8,123 bases of DNA from Anaerolineales bacterium (GTDB lineage Bacteria; Chloroflexota; Anaerolineae; Promineifilales; Promineifilaceae), in contig JAGQGA010000223.1 of the NCBI GenBank assembly GCA_020432595.1, positions 1-8,123 on the forward strand, written 5' to 3'. Positions 1 through 6,205 of this stretch are shown here, one piece after another. Position 1 is the first letter of the stretch, and each line of letters starts with the position of its first letter. Position numbers and translations under genes: made by a program. The notes beneath the pieces were generated by a model, which saw only the letters and a program-made list of their open reading frames with translations, was not told the origin of the DNA and searched no databases.

Positions 1-1
1 C

Positions 2-421
2 AGCGACGATGAGCTGGTGGTGGCAACGGATGGGGGGCGGGCAACGAGACTGCCGCTGGCAACTGTTGGGATACGTGGGATGCAGGTGTTGAATTGTGGT
101 ATGGGAACAGAACGGGTGCAAACGGCCGTTCTGTCCCACCCCGACCAGGAACTCACCCTGATTACCGCCGATGGCTATGGCCGCAAGCTGTTGGCTGGCT
201 GGGTGCCACCGCTGGAAAAGCCCAACCAAAAGGGCAAATCACTCATTGCCCGGCGCAGCCCGCTGGTGGCAATGCAGCAGGGGAGCGAGTCGTTTTGGCT
301 GCTGACGAATCGGCGGTTGGTATGGGGGGAAAACGGCCGTTTGTCCCCCGATGAAAGCAGCAAAACCCAGCCCCTATTCAAACTGGAAACAGACGAACAC
401 ATCATCGGGTTGCTGCCGTAA
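2..421 (+). CDS. C-terminal part of a GyrA/ParC-like beta-propeller protein (5' truncated)
   Basis: The reading frame is open to the left edge (first whole codon at 2) and stops with TAA at 419-421, so this is the last 139 or so residues of a longer protein. A GTG at 17 lies inside the frame and is not a convincing start. Two stretches resemble successive blades of the DNA gyrase A/topoisomerase IV C-terminal domain, which wraps DNA: 'DDELVVATDGGRATRLPL' and 'LTLITADGYGRKLL', the latter followed by 'KPNQKGKSLIA' in the place of the usual Rgg-kG turn. A third weaker blade is 'SFWLLTNRRLVWGENGRL'. The typical GyrA-box (QRRGGKG-like) is not visible in this part, so a ParC or a divergent gyrase-like protein is as likely as GyrA. 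The gene has two AACGGCCGTT palindromes (121, 332). It converges on the minus-strand cluster. The family call is an inference from blade pattern only. Confidence 0.6.
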   Translation, partial: SDDELVVATDGGRATRLPLATVGIRGMQVLNCGMGTERVQTAVLSHPDQELTLITADGYGRKLLAGWVPPLEKPNQKGKSLIARRSPLVAMQQGSESFWLLTNRRLVWGENGRLSPDESSKTQPLFKLETDEHIIGLLP

Positions 422-433
422 CAGCCAAAGTAC

Positions 434-470
434 AAAAAAGACATCTGCCCTGTTGCCAAAGCAGATGTCT
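434..470 (-). terminator. Rho-independent terminator of the sulfur cluster
   Basis: A perfect 10-bp stem is formed by AGACATCTGC (439-448) and GCAGATGTCT (461-470) around a 12-nt loop. Read on the minus strand, the stem is followed at once by a run of T (complement of 434-438), the classic intrinsic terminator layout. It lies 26 nt past the stop of the DsrE2 gene. On the plus strand the stem is followed by CCTACAAAAG, without a T-tract, so it should serve the leftward operon better than the rightward GyrA-like gene. Confidence 0.8.
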
Positions 471-495
471 CCTACAAAAGTAAGCGTAATGGGTT

Positions 496-981
496 TTAGA
501 TGAAAATGATCTGTGCGCCGTTGCTCATTTCCATAAAATCAGTCGCGCCAACAACCGCTTCAACGCCCTCATAGATGTCTTCTTCATTCATCATGTGCAT
601 GTCGTGGAACATATCCACCGACATTTTACAGGCGTACATCTTGCCACCCGAATCGTGGATGATTTCGAGAAATTCGCCAACTTCGGGGAAGTCGAGTTTG
701 GCGATTTCGTGCTTCATAACGGCCGTTGCCACATTGGTCATCCCTGGTAAGCCACCAATCGCGTTAGGAATGGGCATACTGGGGTTGCCGATGGGCACAA
801 ATTTGAGGTGGTTCATCTTCCGCTTGTTAATGATGTCCAGCCCCCAAAAAGTAAAGAATATCGTCACATCAATGCCTTCCATCAAGGCCGCATTGGCTAA
901 TACCAAACCCGGATAAGCCATATCCAGCGTGCCTTTGGAGCAGATAATACACAGCTTGCGATCTTCGTTTTGGTCAAACAT
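496..981 (-). CDS. DsrE2-type DsrE/DsrF-like sulfur carrier protein
   Basis: The 161-residue product has the DsrE2 hallmarks: 'CSKGTLDMAYPGLVLAN' (residues 14-30) followed by 'VTIFFTFWGLDII' (39-51), and later 'YACKMSVDMF' (116-125). Cys118 in the last motif is the residue that carries persulfide in the family. Cys11 and Cys14 near the N-terminus are additional. DsrE2 proteins are small and can be membrane-associated. They occur with TusA, rhodanese, DsrC/TusE and SQR genes in sulfur oxidizers, where they pass sulfane sulfur between carriers. The start is ATG with GGAG six nt upstream (minus strand). It is the last gene of the leftward cluster, separated from tusE by 159 nt holding a repeat hairpin, and is followed by a good terminator. 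The family is clear; the exact sulfur donor and acceptor are not known. Confidence 0.88.
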   Translation of the reverse strand: MFDQNEDRKLCIICSKGTLDMAYPGLVLANAALMEGIDVTIFFTFWGLDIINKRKMNHLKFVPIGNPSMPIPNAIGGLPGMTNVATAVMKHEIAKLDFPEVGEFLEIIHDSGGKMYACKMSVDMFHDMHMMNEEDIYEGVEAVVGATDFMEMSNGAQIIFI

Positions 982-1033
982 GACAGACTCCAGAAGAATT
1001 TAAGTCAATGTTCGCTCATAACTTAGCGATTTT

Positions 1034-1085
1034 GGAGATTAGAGATTGGAGACTAAAAATCTCTAATCTCCAATCTCTAATCTCC
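1034..1085. repeat. Heptamer inverted repeat 'GAGATT' hairpin
   Basis: The 52 nt can be cut into consecutive 7-mers without a register break: GGAGATT, AGAGATT, GGAGACT, AAAAATC, TCTAATC, TCCAATC, TCTAATC, then TCC. Arms 1034-1052 and 1067-1085 are perfect 19-nt reverse complements with a 14-nt loop. It lies between tusE and the DsrE2 gene, both on the minus strand. No T-tract follows on the minus strand, so it is not a simple terminator. It may stabilise or process the mRNA. Confidence 0.9.
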
Positions 1086-1118
1086 TGCCAAGCCATGAAA
1101 CTCTTTACGAACGACTAC

Positions 1119-1139
1119 TTAATTCTTAATTCATAATTT
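1119..1139. repeat. Short heptamer run TTAATTC x2 + ATAATTT
   Basis: Two exact tandem copies of TTAATTC (1119-1125, 1126-1132) are followed by the related ATAATTT (1133-1139). The run ends one base before the tusE stop codon complement. It has the same 7-nt periodicity as the larger hairpins in the window but no inverted partner. Confidence 0.6.
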
Positions 1140-1140
1140 T

Positions 1141-1455
1141 TTAAATACACCCGCTTGGTTTCTTTAACCCGGCAACATAAGCCACTTTTTTGGCGGGGCC
1201 TTTAGGGAACAGTTGGTACAGTTCCTTCGTGGGCACGCCAGCCTGTTGGGTGATACGGCGCATGGTGGGGGCATCCCCTTGGGATTGGTAGTCGCTGCGG
1301 CAAAATTCAATGACTTGCCAGTGACGTTCCGTTAAGTCTATGCCAATTTCGTCGGCGAGTGCTTCCGCAACGGTCTTGTCCCATTGGGTTGGGTTGCTCA
1401 TGAAGCCTTGTTCATCAAAGTCTACAGTTTTGCCTGCAATTTCTCTCGTGGTCAT
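1141..1455 (-). CDS. tusE: TusE/DsrC-family sulfur relay protein with a single C-terminal cysteine
   Basis: The 104-residue product has the usual family length and the conserved C-terminal arm 'FPKGPAKKVAYVAGLKKPSGCI'. Penultimate Cys103 (CysA) is the residue that takes sulfur from TusD/TusBCD or works with sulfite reductase in the family. The second arm cysteine of true DsrC (CysB, eleven residues earlier) is Ala92 here, so the protein cannot form the intramolecular arm disulfide or trisulfide of dissimilatory DsrC. It is better called TusE-like. Cys52 lies in the helical body. The start ATG has AGAGAGGA about five nt upstream. It is the fourth gene of the leftward cluster, 52 nt after the DUF1641 gene. 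No TusBCD or DsrAB is in the window, so the partner here is probably the neighbouring DsrE2 or an unlinked protein (inference). Confidence 0.9.
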   Translation of the reverse strand: MTTREIAGKTVDFDEQGFMSNPTQWDKTVAEALADEIGIDLTERHWQVIEFCRSDYQSQGDAPTMRRITQQAGVPTKELYQLFPKGPAKKVAYVAGLKKPSGCI

Positions 1456-1476
1456 TTTAATCCTCTCTCAGTTTAT

Positions 1477-1502
1477 GCATTGGGCAACGGTTTACCCAAT
1501 GC
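1477..1502 (-). other. Intercistronic stem-loop between DUF1641 gene and tusE
   Basis: GCATTGGG (1477-1484) pairs perfectly with CCCAATGC (1495-1502) around a 10-nt loop. It fills half of the 52-nt gap. On the minus strand it is followed by ATAAACTG, not a T-tract, so termination is unlikely. Its distance from the tusE ribosome binding site (about 7 nt) would allow an effect on mRNA decay or on translation. Confidence 0.5.
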
Positions 1503-1507
1503 GATGG

Positions 1508-2167
1508 TTAGTTTTCAGAAACAGTTTTGAGAACGTTTAAGGTTTTGGAAAGGCCGCGCTTCACGGCCGGGTCGTTGAGTTGGCGAAGAATGCCCATGAG
1601 GGAAACATTTTCTACGGGTTCTTCTTGCAGGGAAACGGCCGTTCTCTGCATCATTGTCATAATCTCCGGCTGCGTCATCTCCTTCACCGTTCGCAAAATC
1701 AGCACAACATTTTCGCCCAATTGGCGCACATCCTCCTCCGTAAAGGAAGTCACAATCTCATCCATAATCCCCATGCCACCGCGCATAAAAGAAAAATACC
1801 CTTTGCGCTCCATCTCATCCAAACGACCCATCAAGGTCAGAAACGCCTCTTGGGTTAGGGGATTAACATCCTGCCACATCAGCCCAAAGCTTTCAAATTG
1901 ATCCAGCATTTGCTCCAAGTTGCGCGTATTACGCATCAGCCGTTTGAGCAAACGCAAGCCGTCTTCAAGCTGCACATATTGGTCAACTTCATCTAGCTGC
2001 TGCACCGTCAGCCGATACATCTCGCTGGCGACAGGGGTCAAATCATTCTTCAACTCATCCCATTCCTGGCGGCGACGCTGCTGCTGCCGCGCTTCCTCAG
2101 CCAAAAAAGCCATCTGCTCGGTCAGCGCATCCACTTTGCGGTTCAGCTCTAACAATTCCTGGTTCAT
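1508..2167 (-). CDS. DUF1641 domain-containing protein
   Basis: The protein is 219 residues, mostly helical and acidic, without signal peptide or membrane segment. Residues 1-40 are a heptad-rich coiled coil (LLELNRKVDALTEQMAFLAEEARQQQRRRQ). The C-terminal part ending 'MGILRQLNDPAVKRGLSKTLNVLKTVS' (191-217) matches the DUF1641 signature of a 'DP-v-rGl-ttl-vlk' helix. The family has no assigned reaction. From memory it is often encoded beside SQR-like flavoproteins in bacteria and archaea, and here it directly follows one with a 33-nt gap. A role as a scaffold or membrane-docking partner of the SQR-like enzyme is an inference. The start is ATG with AAGGTG five nt upstream. An AACGGCCGTT copy at 1634 encodes Thr-Ala-Val. 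Confidence 0.8.
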   Translation of the reverse strand: MNQELLELNRKVDALTEQMAFLAEEARQQQRRRQEWDELKNDLTPVASEMYRLTVQQLDEVDQYVQLEDGLRLLKRLMRNTRNLEQMLDQFESFGLMWQDVNPLTQEAFLTLMGRLDEMERKGYFSFMRGGMGIMDEIVTSFTEEDVRQLGENVVLILRTVKEMTQPEIMTMMQRTAVSLQEEPVENVSLMGILRQLNDPAVKRGLSKTLNVLKTVSEN

Positions 2168-2177
2168 ATCACACCTT

Positions 2178-2198
2178 TTTACCGGTTACTGTTTACCG
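2178..2198. repeat. Three tandem heptamers in the SQR-DUF1641 gap
   Basis: TTTACCG (2178-2184), GTTACTG (2185-2191) and TTTACCG (2192-2198) run without gaps. On the minus strand they read CGGTAAA-CAGTAAC-CGGTAAA, the same CRGTAA consensus as the large hairpin at 6935-7011. They fill most of the 33-nt gap and stop just short of the DUF1641 ribosome binding site. Confidence 0.7.
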
Positions 2199-2200
2199 AC

Positions 2201-3433
2201 CTAGCTCCATTTACCAGCCATCGTCATCTGCGAAGTAATCGGCATCTCCTTGCCTTTTAGCAGAATGTTCCAATACATCCAGCGAAACATCATTTTGCCC
2301 CAATGGTTCATCTCTGATTCTTGCAGCAGAGAGAAGGGGCCGATGCCGGGCAGGGGAAACTTGCCGGGCAGGGGTTCCACATCATAGTTGAAGTCAATCA
2401 AAATGCCCTTGCCAAAACCAGATTCGATGAAGCAGTTGGCATGGCCGTCAAATTGCGCTGTCATCTCTTGCCCTTCAATGTAGCGCAGGAAATTTTCGAC
2501 AAAAACTTCGGCCGCAAAGTGTGCCACCGAGCCAGCTTTGGATGTGGGCAGATTGGCCGCATCACCCAGGGCAAAGATATTGTCATATTGGTTGGAGAGG
2601 AAGGTGTGTTTATCCACAGGCACATGGTTCAGTTCGTCACCTAAACCAGAACGGCCGATAACCTCCGCTCCCATATTCACTGGCACAGCCACCAATAAAT
2701 CATACGGGATTTCCTGTTCGTCATAAGAGACAAGCAGCTTGCTCTCGCTGTCCACATGCTCAGGATAAAACTCGGGGATGATTTGGATATTTTTCTCCTC
2801 AAGAATGTTGCCTAACAGGTTGGCTGCACGCGGTTTGGTAAAAGCCCCTGGCAGTGGCGTGGCTAAGACAAGCTCTACCTTGTCGCGCATGTGGCGATTG
2901 TGGAAATACCAGTCGGCCAGGAAAATGAATTCCAGTGGCGCGACAGGACATTTATAGGGGGTTTCCATGACGCTGACGACTAAACGGCCGCCTTGCCAGG
3001 TACGCAGCTTTTTCGCCAACGCAATGGCTCCTTCATAGGTATAAAAGTCATGTTTGGTGTCGCGCCAGCCGTCGTCAGTGAGGCCGGGAGTCTCTTCGGG
3101 GCGAGGGTGGGTACCCGTGGCGATGAGGAGATAGTCGTAGGTGAGCATACGACCGTCTTTGACTAACCGCACTCGATTGTGTTCCGGCTCAATCAGCTCA
3201 ATTTCCGACACAATCATCTCCACCCCGGCTGGAATGTAATCCCGCTTAGGCTTCACCACATCATTTTCACCATAAATGCCAAAGGGAATGAAAAGAAAGC
3301 CGGGTTGATAATAGTGAACTTCATGCTGATCCACGATAGTGATTTTCCATTCGGATGAATTCAATTCGTGGCTTAACTTATTGGCAAGCATCGTGCCGGC
3401 CGTGCCAGCACCGAGGATAAGTATTTTTTTCAT
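2201..3433 (-). CDS. sqr: Sulfide:quinone oxidoreductase-like FAD flavoprotein
   Basis: The 410-residue protein begins with a Rossmann FAD site, 'ILGAGTAGTMLANKL' (6-20). It contains the 'YDYLLIATGTHP' strand (99-110) and the second FAD motif 'NIFALGDAANLP' (285-296, Asp291). SQR enzymes oxidise sulfide at the membrane face, store sulfane sulfur on a cysteine pair and pass electrons to quinone. That pair is present: Cys162 in 'YKCPVAPLEF' and Cys334 in 'FDGHANCFIESGFGK'. The third cysteine of classical bacterial SQR (Cys128 type) is absent, as in two-cysteine human-type SQOR. The C-terminal tail (about 368-395, 'MMFRWMYWNILL') is aromatic and amphipathic, fitting monotopic membrane binding. 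ATG is preceded by GGAG at six nt. It sits between the regulator and the DUF1641 gene. A related flavoprotein using another sulfur compound, or NADH, remains possible. Confidence 0.82.
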   Translation of the reverse strand: MKKILILGAGTAGTMLANKLSHELNSSEWKITIVDQHEVHYYQPGFLFIPFGIYGENDVVKPKRDYIPAGVEMIVSEIELIEPEHNRVRLVKDGRMLTYDYLLIATGTHPRPEETPGLTDDGWRDTKHDFYTYEGAIALAKKLRTWQGGRLVVSVMETPYKCPVAPLEFIFLADWYFHNRHMRDKVELVLATPLPGAFTKPRAANLLGNILEEKNIQIIPEFYPEHVDSESKLLVSYDEQEIPYDLLVAVPVNMGAEVIGRSGLGDELNHVPVDKHTFLSNQYDNIFALGDAANLPTSKAGSVAHFAAEVFVENFLRYIEGQEMTAQFDGHANCFIESGFGKGILIDFNYDVEPLPGKFPLPGIGPFSLLQESEMNHWGKMMFRWMYWNILLKGKEMPITSQMTMAGKWS

Positions 3434-3471
3434 GGTTACTCCAAAAAGAGGATGCGAAAGTGCAGCGTCTC

Positions 3472-4197
3472 TCAGTCTCCTAGCTCTAATTGCCCAATCA
3501 GCGTGTTTCGCTCTGTCAAAATGTGGGAGACGATGTTGGCGATGCGCTGGACAAAGGGCAATATTTTGGCTTTTTGCCCCTCATTAAGATAGTACACTTC
3601 GTGAATGTGGGCTTGCAGGTGTTCGGGCGTGGTTTGAAGGTCAGCGGCAAGGGTGGGCAGGCCAACGGCCGTTTTCGGCCAACCTTCCGGTGCAATGCCA
3701 CCCACAAATACCATCCCCTTCAACTCCGTGCCCACGCGAATAAAAGCCCGAGCACACAACAGTTGCAAATGGCTGCGGATAAACTTCGGCTCCAGGTCAA
3801 TCGTGTATGCCATCTCCCGCCACTGCTCCATACATTTGTCTAATGCCTGGGGCATAACGGATGAAAACAAGCCACAAGGGTTGCTAATTTCAGTAACAGG
3901 GTTCCCCTCCATATCCGCAATCACAATCATGACACCCAACGCTTCAGCAAAGCTGTCCTGTATTAGCTGCACACAGGCAACGGGAATCTGCTCTTTCAAA
4001 GAGGGTGAAATGCGCTTGGGCATTGCCGAGACCGCAACCTGCCTATCCAGCCAAACCTGTATCTGATCGGCTGGAAAGCGCCACTGCCGTCCCACCTTAA
4101 TGGCTGGCAATCGTTCTGCCTCAGCCATACGATATACGGTAGAGCGGTCTACGTGCAAAATGTCTTGAATCTCTTTGGCTGTCAGCATGTCGGTCAT
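3472..4197 (-). CDS. Transcription regulator: excisionase-type HTH plus PocR-like sensory domain
   Basis: Residues 4-52 are an excisionase/MerR-like winged helix-turn-helix ('LTAKEIQDILHVDRSTVYRMA...IKVGRQWRFPADQIQVWL'). Residues of about 66-225 resemble the PocR ligand domain: 'GVMIVIADMEGNPVTEISNPCG', then 'DKCMEQW' and 'LLCARAFIRVGTELKGMVFVGG'. Cys75, Cys108, Cys122 and Cys148 lie in it. In many PocR-like domains the third block reads CHAGL; here it is CARAF, so the usual His is missing. The domain order suits a one-component sensor that binds a small molecule, heme or metal. Its place as first gene before sqr (38 nt gap) suggests it controls the sulfur cluster, perhaps through a thiol or persulfide signal (inference). 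The start ATG has only a weak GAGAT upstream; Met4 is an alternative start. CRP/FNR-like dyads lie upstream. Confidence 0.8.
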   Translation of the reverse strand: MTDMLTAKEIQDILHVDRSTVYRMAEAERLPAIKVGRQWRFPADQIQVWLDRQVAVSAMPKRISPSLKEQIPVACVQLIQDSFAEALGVMIVIADMEGNPVTEISNPCGLFSSVMPQALDKCMEQWREMAYTIDLEPKFIRSHLQLLCARAFIRVGTELKGMVFVGGIAPEGWPKTAVGLPTLAADLQTTPEHLQAHIHEVYYLNEGQKAKILPFVQRIANIVSHILTERNTLIGQLELGD

Positions 4198-4211
4198 TGG
4201 TCTATCTCATT

Positions 4212-4227
4212 TGTGATAAATTTCACG
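4212..4227. promoter_or_regulatory. CRP/FNR-family-like operator
   Basis: TGTGA-TAAATT-TCACG matches the CRP-family consensus TGTGA-N6-TCACA at nine of ten fixed positions. It lies 15-30 nt upstream of the regulator ATG, a position where a bound protein would more likely repress than activate. Binding is unproven and the cognate protein is not in the window. Confidence 0.45.
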
Positions 4228-4265
4228 TTATGCCCACATCATAAGCTGGTTCTACACACACCATA

Positions 4266-4303
4266 AGTGACATTTTGCACAATCGCATATGACAACTGTC
4301 ACA
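4266..4303. promoter_or_regulatory. Two further CRP/FNR-like dyads
   Basis: AGTGA-CATTTT-GCACA (4266-4281) and TATGA-CAACTG-TCACA (4288-4303) match the TGTGA-N6-TCACA pattern at eight and nine of ten fixed positions. Their centres are 22 nt apart, about two helical turns. The second also contains TGACA-AC-TGTCA, a shorter dyad that the PocR-like regulator itself could use. Individually weak; the cluster makes them worth recording. Confidence 0.35.
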
Positions 4304-4335
4304 TTCTGCATATTCTGCGGACTCTGCATATGCAG
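4303..4335. repeat. 9-nt tandem repeat with terminal palindrome
   Basis: ATTCTGCAT (4303-4311), ATTCTGCGG (4312-4320) and ACTCTGCAT (4321-4329) are tandem 9-mers. The last copy forms the perfect palindrome CTGCATATGCAG with the next bases (4324-4335). The period is nine, unlike the seven of the other repeats. Confidence 0.65.
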
Positions 4336-4390
4336 GGTATGCAAAAGGTGATGGTTTTGTGGAATTTACGGGGCTGGCAGGCTTTTCGCA

Positions 4391-4443
4391 TGGTGCGTGG
4401 TGCGTGGTACGTGGGCTTTTTACGCACCACGTACCACGCACCA
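4391..4443. repeat. Heptamer inverted repeat 'TGGTGCG' hairpin
   Basis: Consecutive 7-mers are TGGTGCG, TGGTGCG, TGGTACG, TGGGCTT, TTTACGC, ACCACGT, ACCACGC, then ACCA. Arms 4398-4414 and 4427-4443 are perfect 17-nt reverse complements with a 12-nt loop. The heptad register passes through the loop unbroken, as in the hairpins at 1034 and 6935. It lies about 130 nt upstream of ecfA, between divergent operons, so a terminator role is unlikely. Confidence 0.9.
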
Positions 4444-4547
4444 AATTGGTCAAATCAAAAGAACCGCAGCGTTTTTGGCAAACCCACCCCGTTTGTGCTA
4501 CGCTTCATCGTAACCAATTTCTAAGCTGTGTGTTTTGTACAACGGAT

Positions 4548-4559
4548 TCACATCTGTGA
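4548..4559. promoter_or_regulatory. TCACA-TC-TGTGA dyad before ecfA
   Basis: TCACA (4548-4552) and TGTGA (4555-4559) are five-base inverted halves with a 2-nt centre, 17-29 nt upstream of the ecfA ATG. The half-sites are those of the CRP-like dyads at 4212-4303 but in inverted order. A protein bound here could overlap the ecfA promoter or leader. Short enough to arise by chance. Confidence 0.3.
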
Positions 4560-4576
4560 TTTCGTAGGAAGAGGAT

Positions 4577-6205
4577 ATGACCGACACACAACCAGCCATT
4601 TCCATCCGCGATCTAACCTTCACCTATCGCATCCGCGAAGAACCGGCCATCCATAATATCAATCTTGAACTGCATCCCGGCGAGCTGATGCTGATGGTGG
4701 GAGCCAGCGGCAGCGGCAAATCCACCATCATGCGAGCCATTAACGGCCTCATTCCCCGTACCTATCGCGGCACCATGGAAGGCTCCATTAACCTGTTTGG
4801 CAAAGATGTCAATGAACACAGCATGGCCGAATTGTCACAAACGGTCGGTACACTATTGCAAGACCCGGAACGGCAAATTGTGACCAGCAAGGTGCTAAAT
4901 GAGGTTGCCTTTGGGCTGGAAAATTTGGCACTCCCCCGCGAGGAAATTTTGCAGCGGGTGGACGAAACGCTGGGCTATCTCAACATCCTAAAGCTGCGCG
5001 AGCGGGAAACCTTTCGGCTGTCGGGCGGGGAAAAGCAGATTGTGGGGGTGGCCGGGGTGCTGGCAATGCGCCCACGTATTTTGCTGTTGGACGAGCCGCT
5101 GGCAAGTCTTGACCCGGCTTCGGCGCACGAGTCGCTGCGGATTTTCCGCGAACTTGCCAACCAGGGCATTGCCGTGCTGCTGGTGGAGCACCGGGTGGAT
5201 GATGCGCTGGCGATTGACCCAGACACGGTAGTGTATTTGGAAGATGGCCGTATTGTCTACAGCGGCTCCCCCGACGGCCTGATGCAAACGGCCGATTTTC
5301 ACCGTGTCAAACTGCCCGCCTCCGTGGTTATGCAGCGTGCCAAAACCGAACCCGAACCTGTGTATAAACCGGCCGTGGGGCAAGTGGGGCATCTGGGCGA
5401 AGAGTTGGTACGCTTTCAGAACGTCGGCTTCCGCTACAGTAACGACACTCCCACCATTCTTCAGGACATCAACTTTAGCGTGCGACAGGGTGACATCATT
5501 GCTCTGCTGGGGCCAAATGGTGCGGGAAAAACCACGTTGGTTAAACATGTGCTCGGGCTGCTCAAACCCACTAGCGGTCAAGTGCTGCTGGAAGGGGTGG
5601 CAAGTAAGGACAGCACGGTGGCAACGGCCGCTAAAACGGTTGGCTATGTCTTCCAAAACCCGTCGCAAATGCTGTTTGCCCCCTCGGTGCAGGAAGAATT
5701 GGCCTATGGCCCCAGCAATTTGCGCCACGATAAGGCCACGATGGAGAAAAATATCACCTGGGCTTTGGAAACGATCCACATGCCAGAGTACCGCGACTCG
5801 CCGCCGCTGGCGCTTTCCTACGGCCAGCAAAAACGGGTAAGCATTGCCGCCATTTTGGCGATGCGCTCGCGCATTTTGATGATGGATGAGCCGACGGCGG
5901 GACAGGATTATTGGAACTATCGTTCGTTTATGGATGGGATTTTGCAGATGCCGGGGTTTGACGCGGTGCTGTTTATTACCCACGACCTGGATTTGGCGTT
6001 AACGTATGCGACGCGGATTTTGTTGTTGAGTAACGGCCGTTTGGCCGCCGATGGCCCCACCGCAGACGTGCTGCAAGACGAAGAGCTGCTGCGAAGCTGC
6101 CGCGTCCTGCCCACCTCACTCCTGCGCCTTAACCTGCAGCATTTGCCCACCACCGGCCGCTTTATGCGTGCCGAGCAATTAGCCCACGCAGTACCTAATC
6201 CGTAG
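4577..6205 (+). CDS. ecfA: ECF transporter ATPase, two fused EcfA domains
   Basis: The 542-residue protein carries two complete ABC ATPase domains, where most ECF systems have separate EcfA and EcfA'. Domain 1: Walker A 'GASGSGKST' (42-50), Q-loop Gln95 in 'LLQDPERQIV', signature 'LSGGEKQ' (148-154), Walker B 'ILLLDEP' (168-174), switch His205. Domain 2: Walker A 'GPNGAGKTT' (312-320), Q-loop Gln360, signature 'LSYGQQKR' (413-420), Walker B 'ILMMDEPT' (433-440), switch His469. The 'QDPERQIVTSKVLNEVAFGLEN' type of Q-loop region is typical of the ECF class. It powers uptake with the S and T proteins encoded next. Start: ATG with GGAAGAGG just upstream. Domain 2 has LSYGQ in place of LSGGQ, which may make the two sites unequal. 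The stop codon lies inside a 28-bp palindrome. Family call is firm; substrate is not shown. Confidence 0.95.
   Translation: MTDTQPAISIRDLTFTYRIREEPAIHNINLELHPGELMLMVGASGSGKSTIMRAINGLIPRTYRGTMEGSINLFGKDVNEHSMAELSQTVGTLLQDPERQIVTSKVLNEVAFGLENLALPREEILQRVDETLGYLNILKLRERETFRLSGGEKQIVGVAGVLAMRPRILLLDEPLASLDPASAHESLRIFRELANQGIAVLLVEHRVDDALAIDPDTVVYLEDGRIVYSGSPDGLMQTADFHRVKLPASVVMQRAKTEPEPVYKPAVGQVGHLGEELVRFQNVGFRYSNDTPTILQDINFSVRQGDIIALLGPNGAGKTTLVKHVLGLLKPTSGQVLLEGVASKDSTVATAAKTVGYVFQNPSQMLFAPSVQEELAYGPSNLRHDKATMEKNITWALETIHMPEYRDSPPLALSYGQQKRVSIAAILAMRSRILMMDEPTAGQDYWNYRSFMDGILQMPGFDAVLFITHDLDLALTYATRILLLSNGRLAADGPTADVLQDEELLRSCRVLPTSLLRLNLQHLPTTGRFMRAEQLAHAVPNP

Larger units (their letters stand above)
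4198..4576. other. Divergent intergenic region (379 nt) without a gene
   Basis: This spacer separates the leftward regulator/sulfur cluster from the rightward ECF operon and must hold promoters for both. From left to right it contains three CRP/FNR-like dyads (4212-4303), a run of 9-nt repeats (4303-4335), a heptamer hairpin (4391-4443) and a TCACA-TC-TGTGA dyad (4548-4559). GGAAGAGG (4567-4574) is the ribosome binding site of ecfA. Open frames here are short, low in complexity and made of the repeats. No confident -35/-10 pair could be chosen by eye. Confidence 0.75.

Noticed and set aside
17..421. GTG at 17 as the real start of the first gene
   Set aside because: The frame is open upstream to the edge and the blade motif already begins at 'DDEL' before the GTG, so the gene is truncated by the window.
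4391..4443. Intrinsic terminator
   Set aside because: It lies between divergent genes, so no transcript is expected to end there, and it has no T-tract after the stem; the T-run is in the loop.
4223..4524. Two small open frames (4223-4453 minus, 4267-4524 plus) in the divergent spacer
   Set aside because: They translate the 9-nt repeat and the heptamer hairpin into low-complexity peptides and have no convincing ribosome binding site.
4988..5983. 331-codon open frame on the minus strand across ecfA
   Set aside because: It is antisense to two clear ABC ATPase domains, has His/Arg/Gln-rich composition typical of a shadow frame, and shows no recognisable domain.
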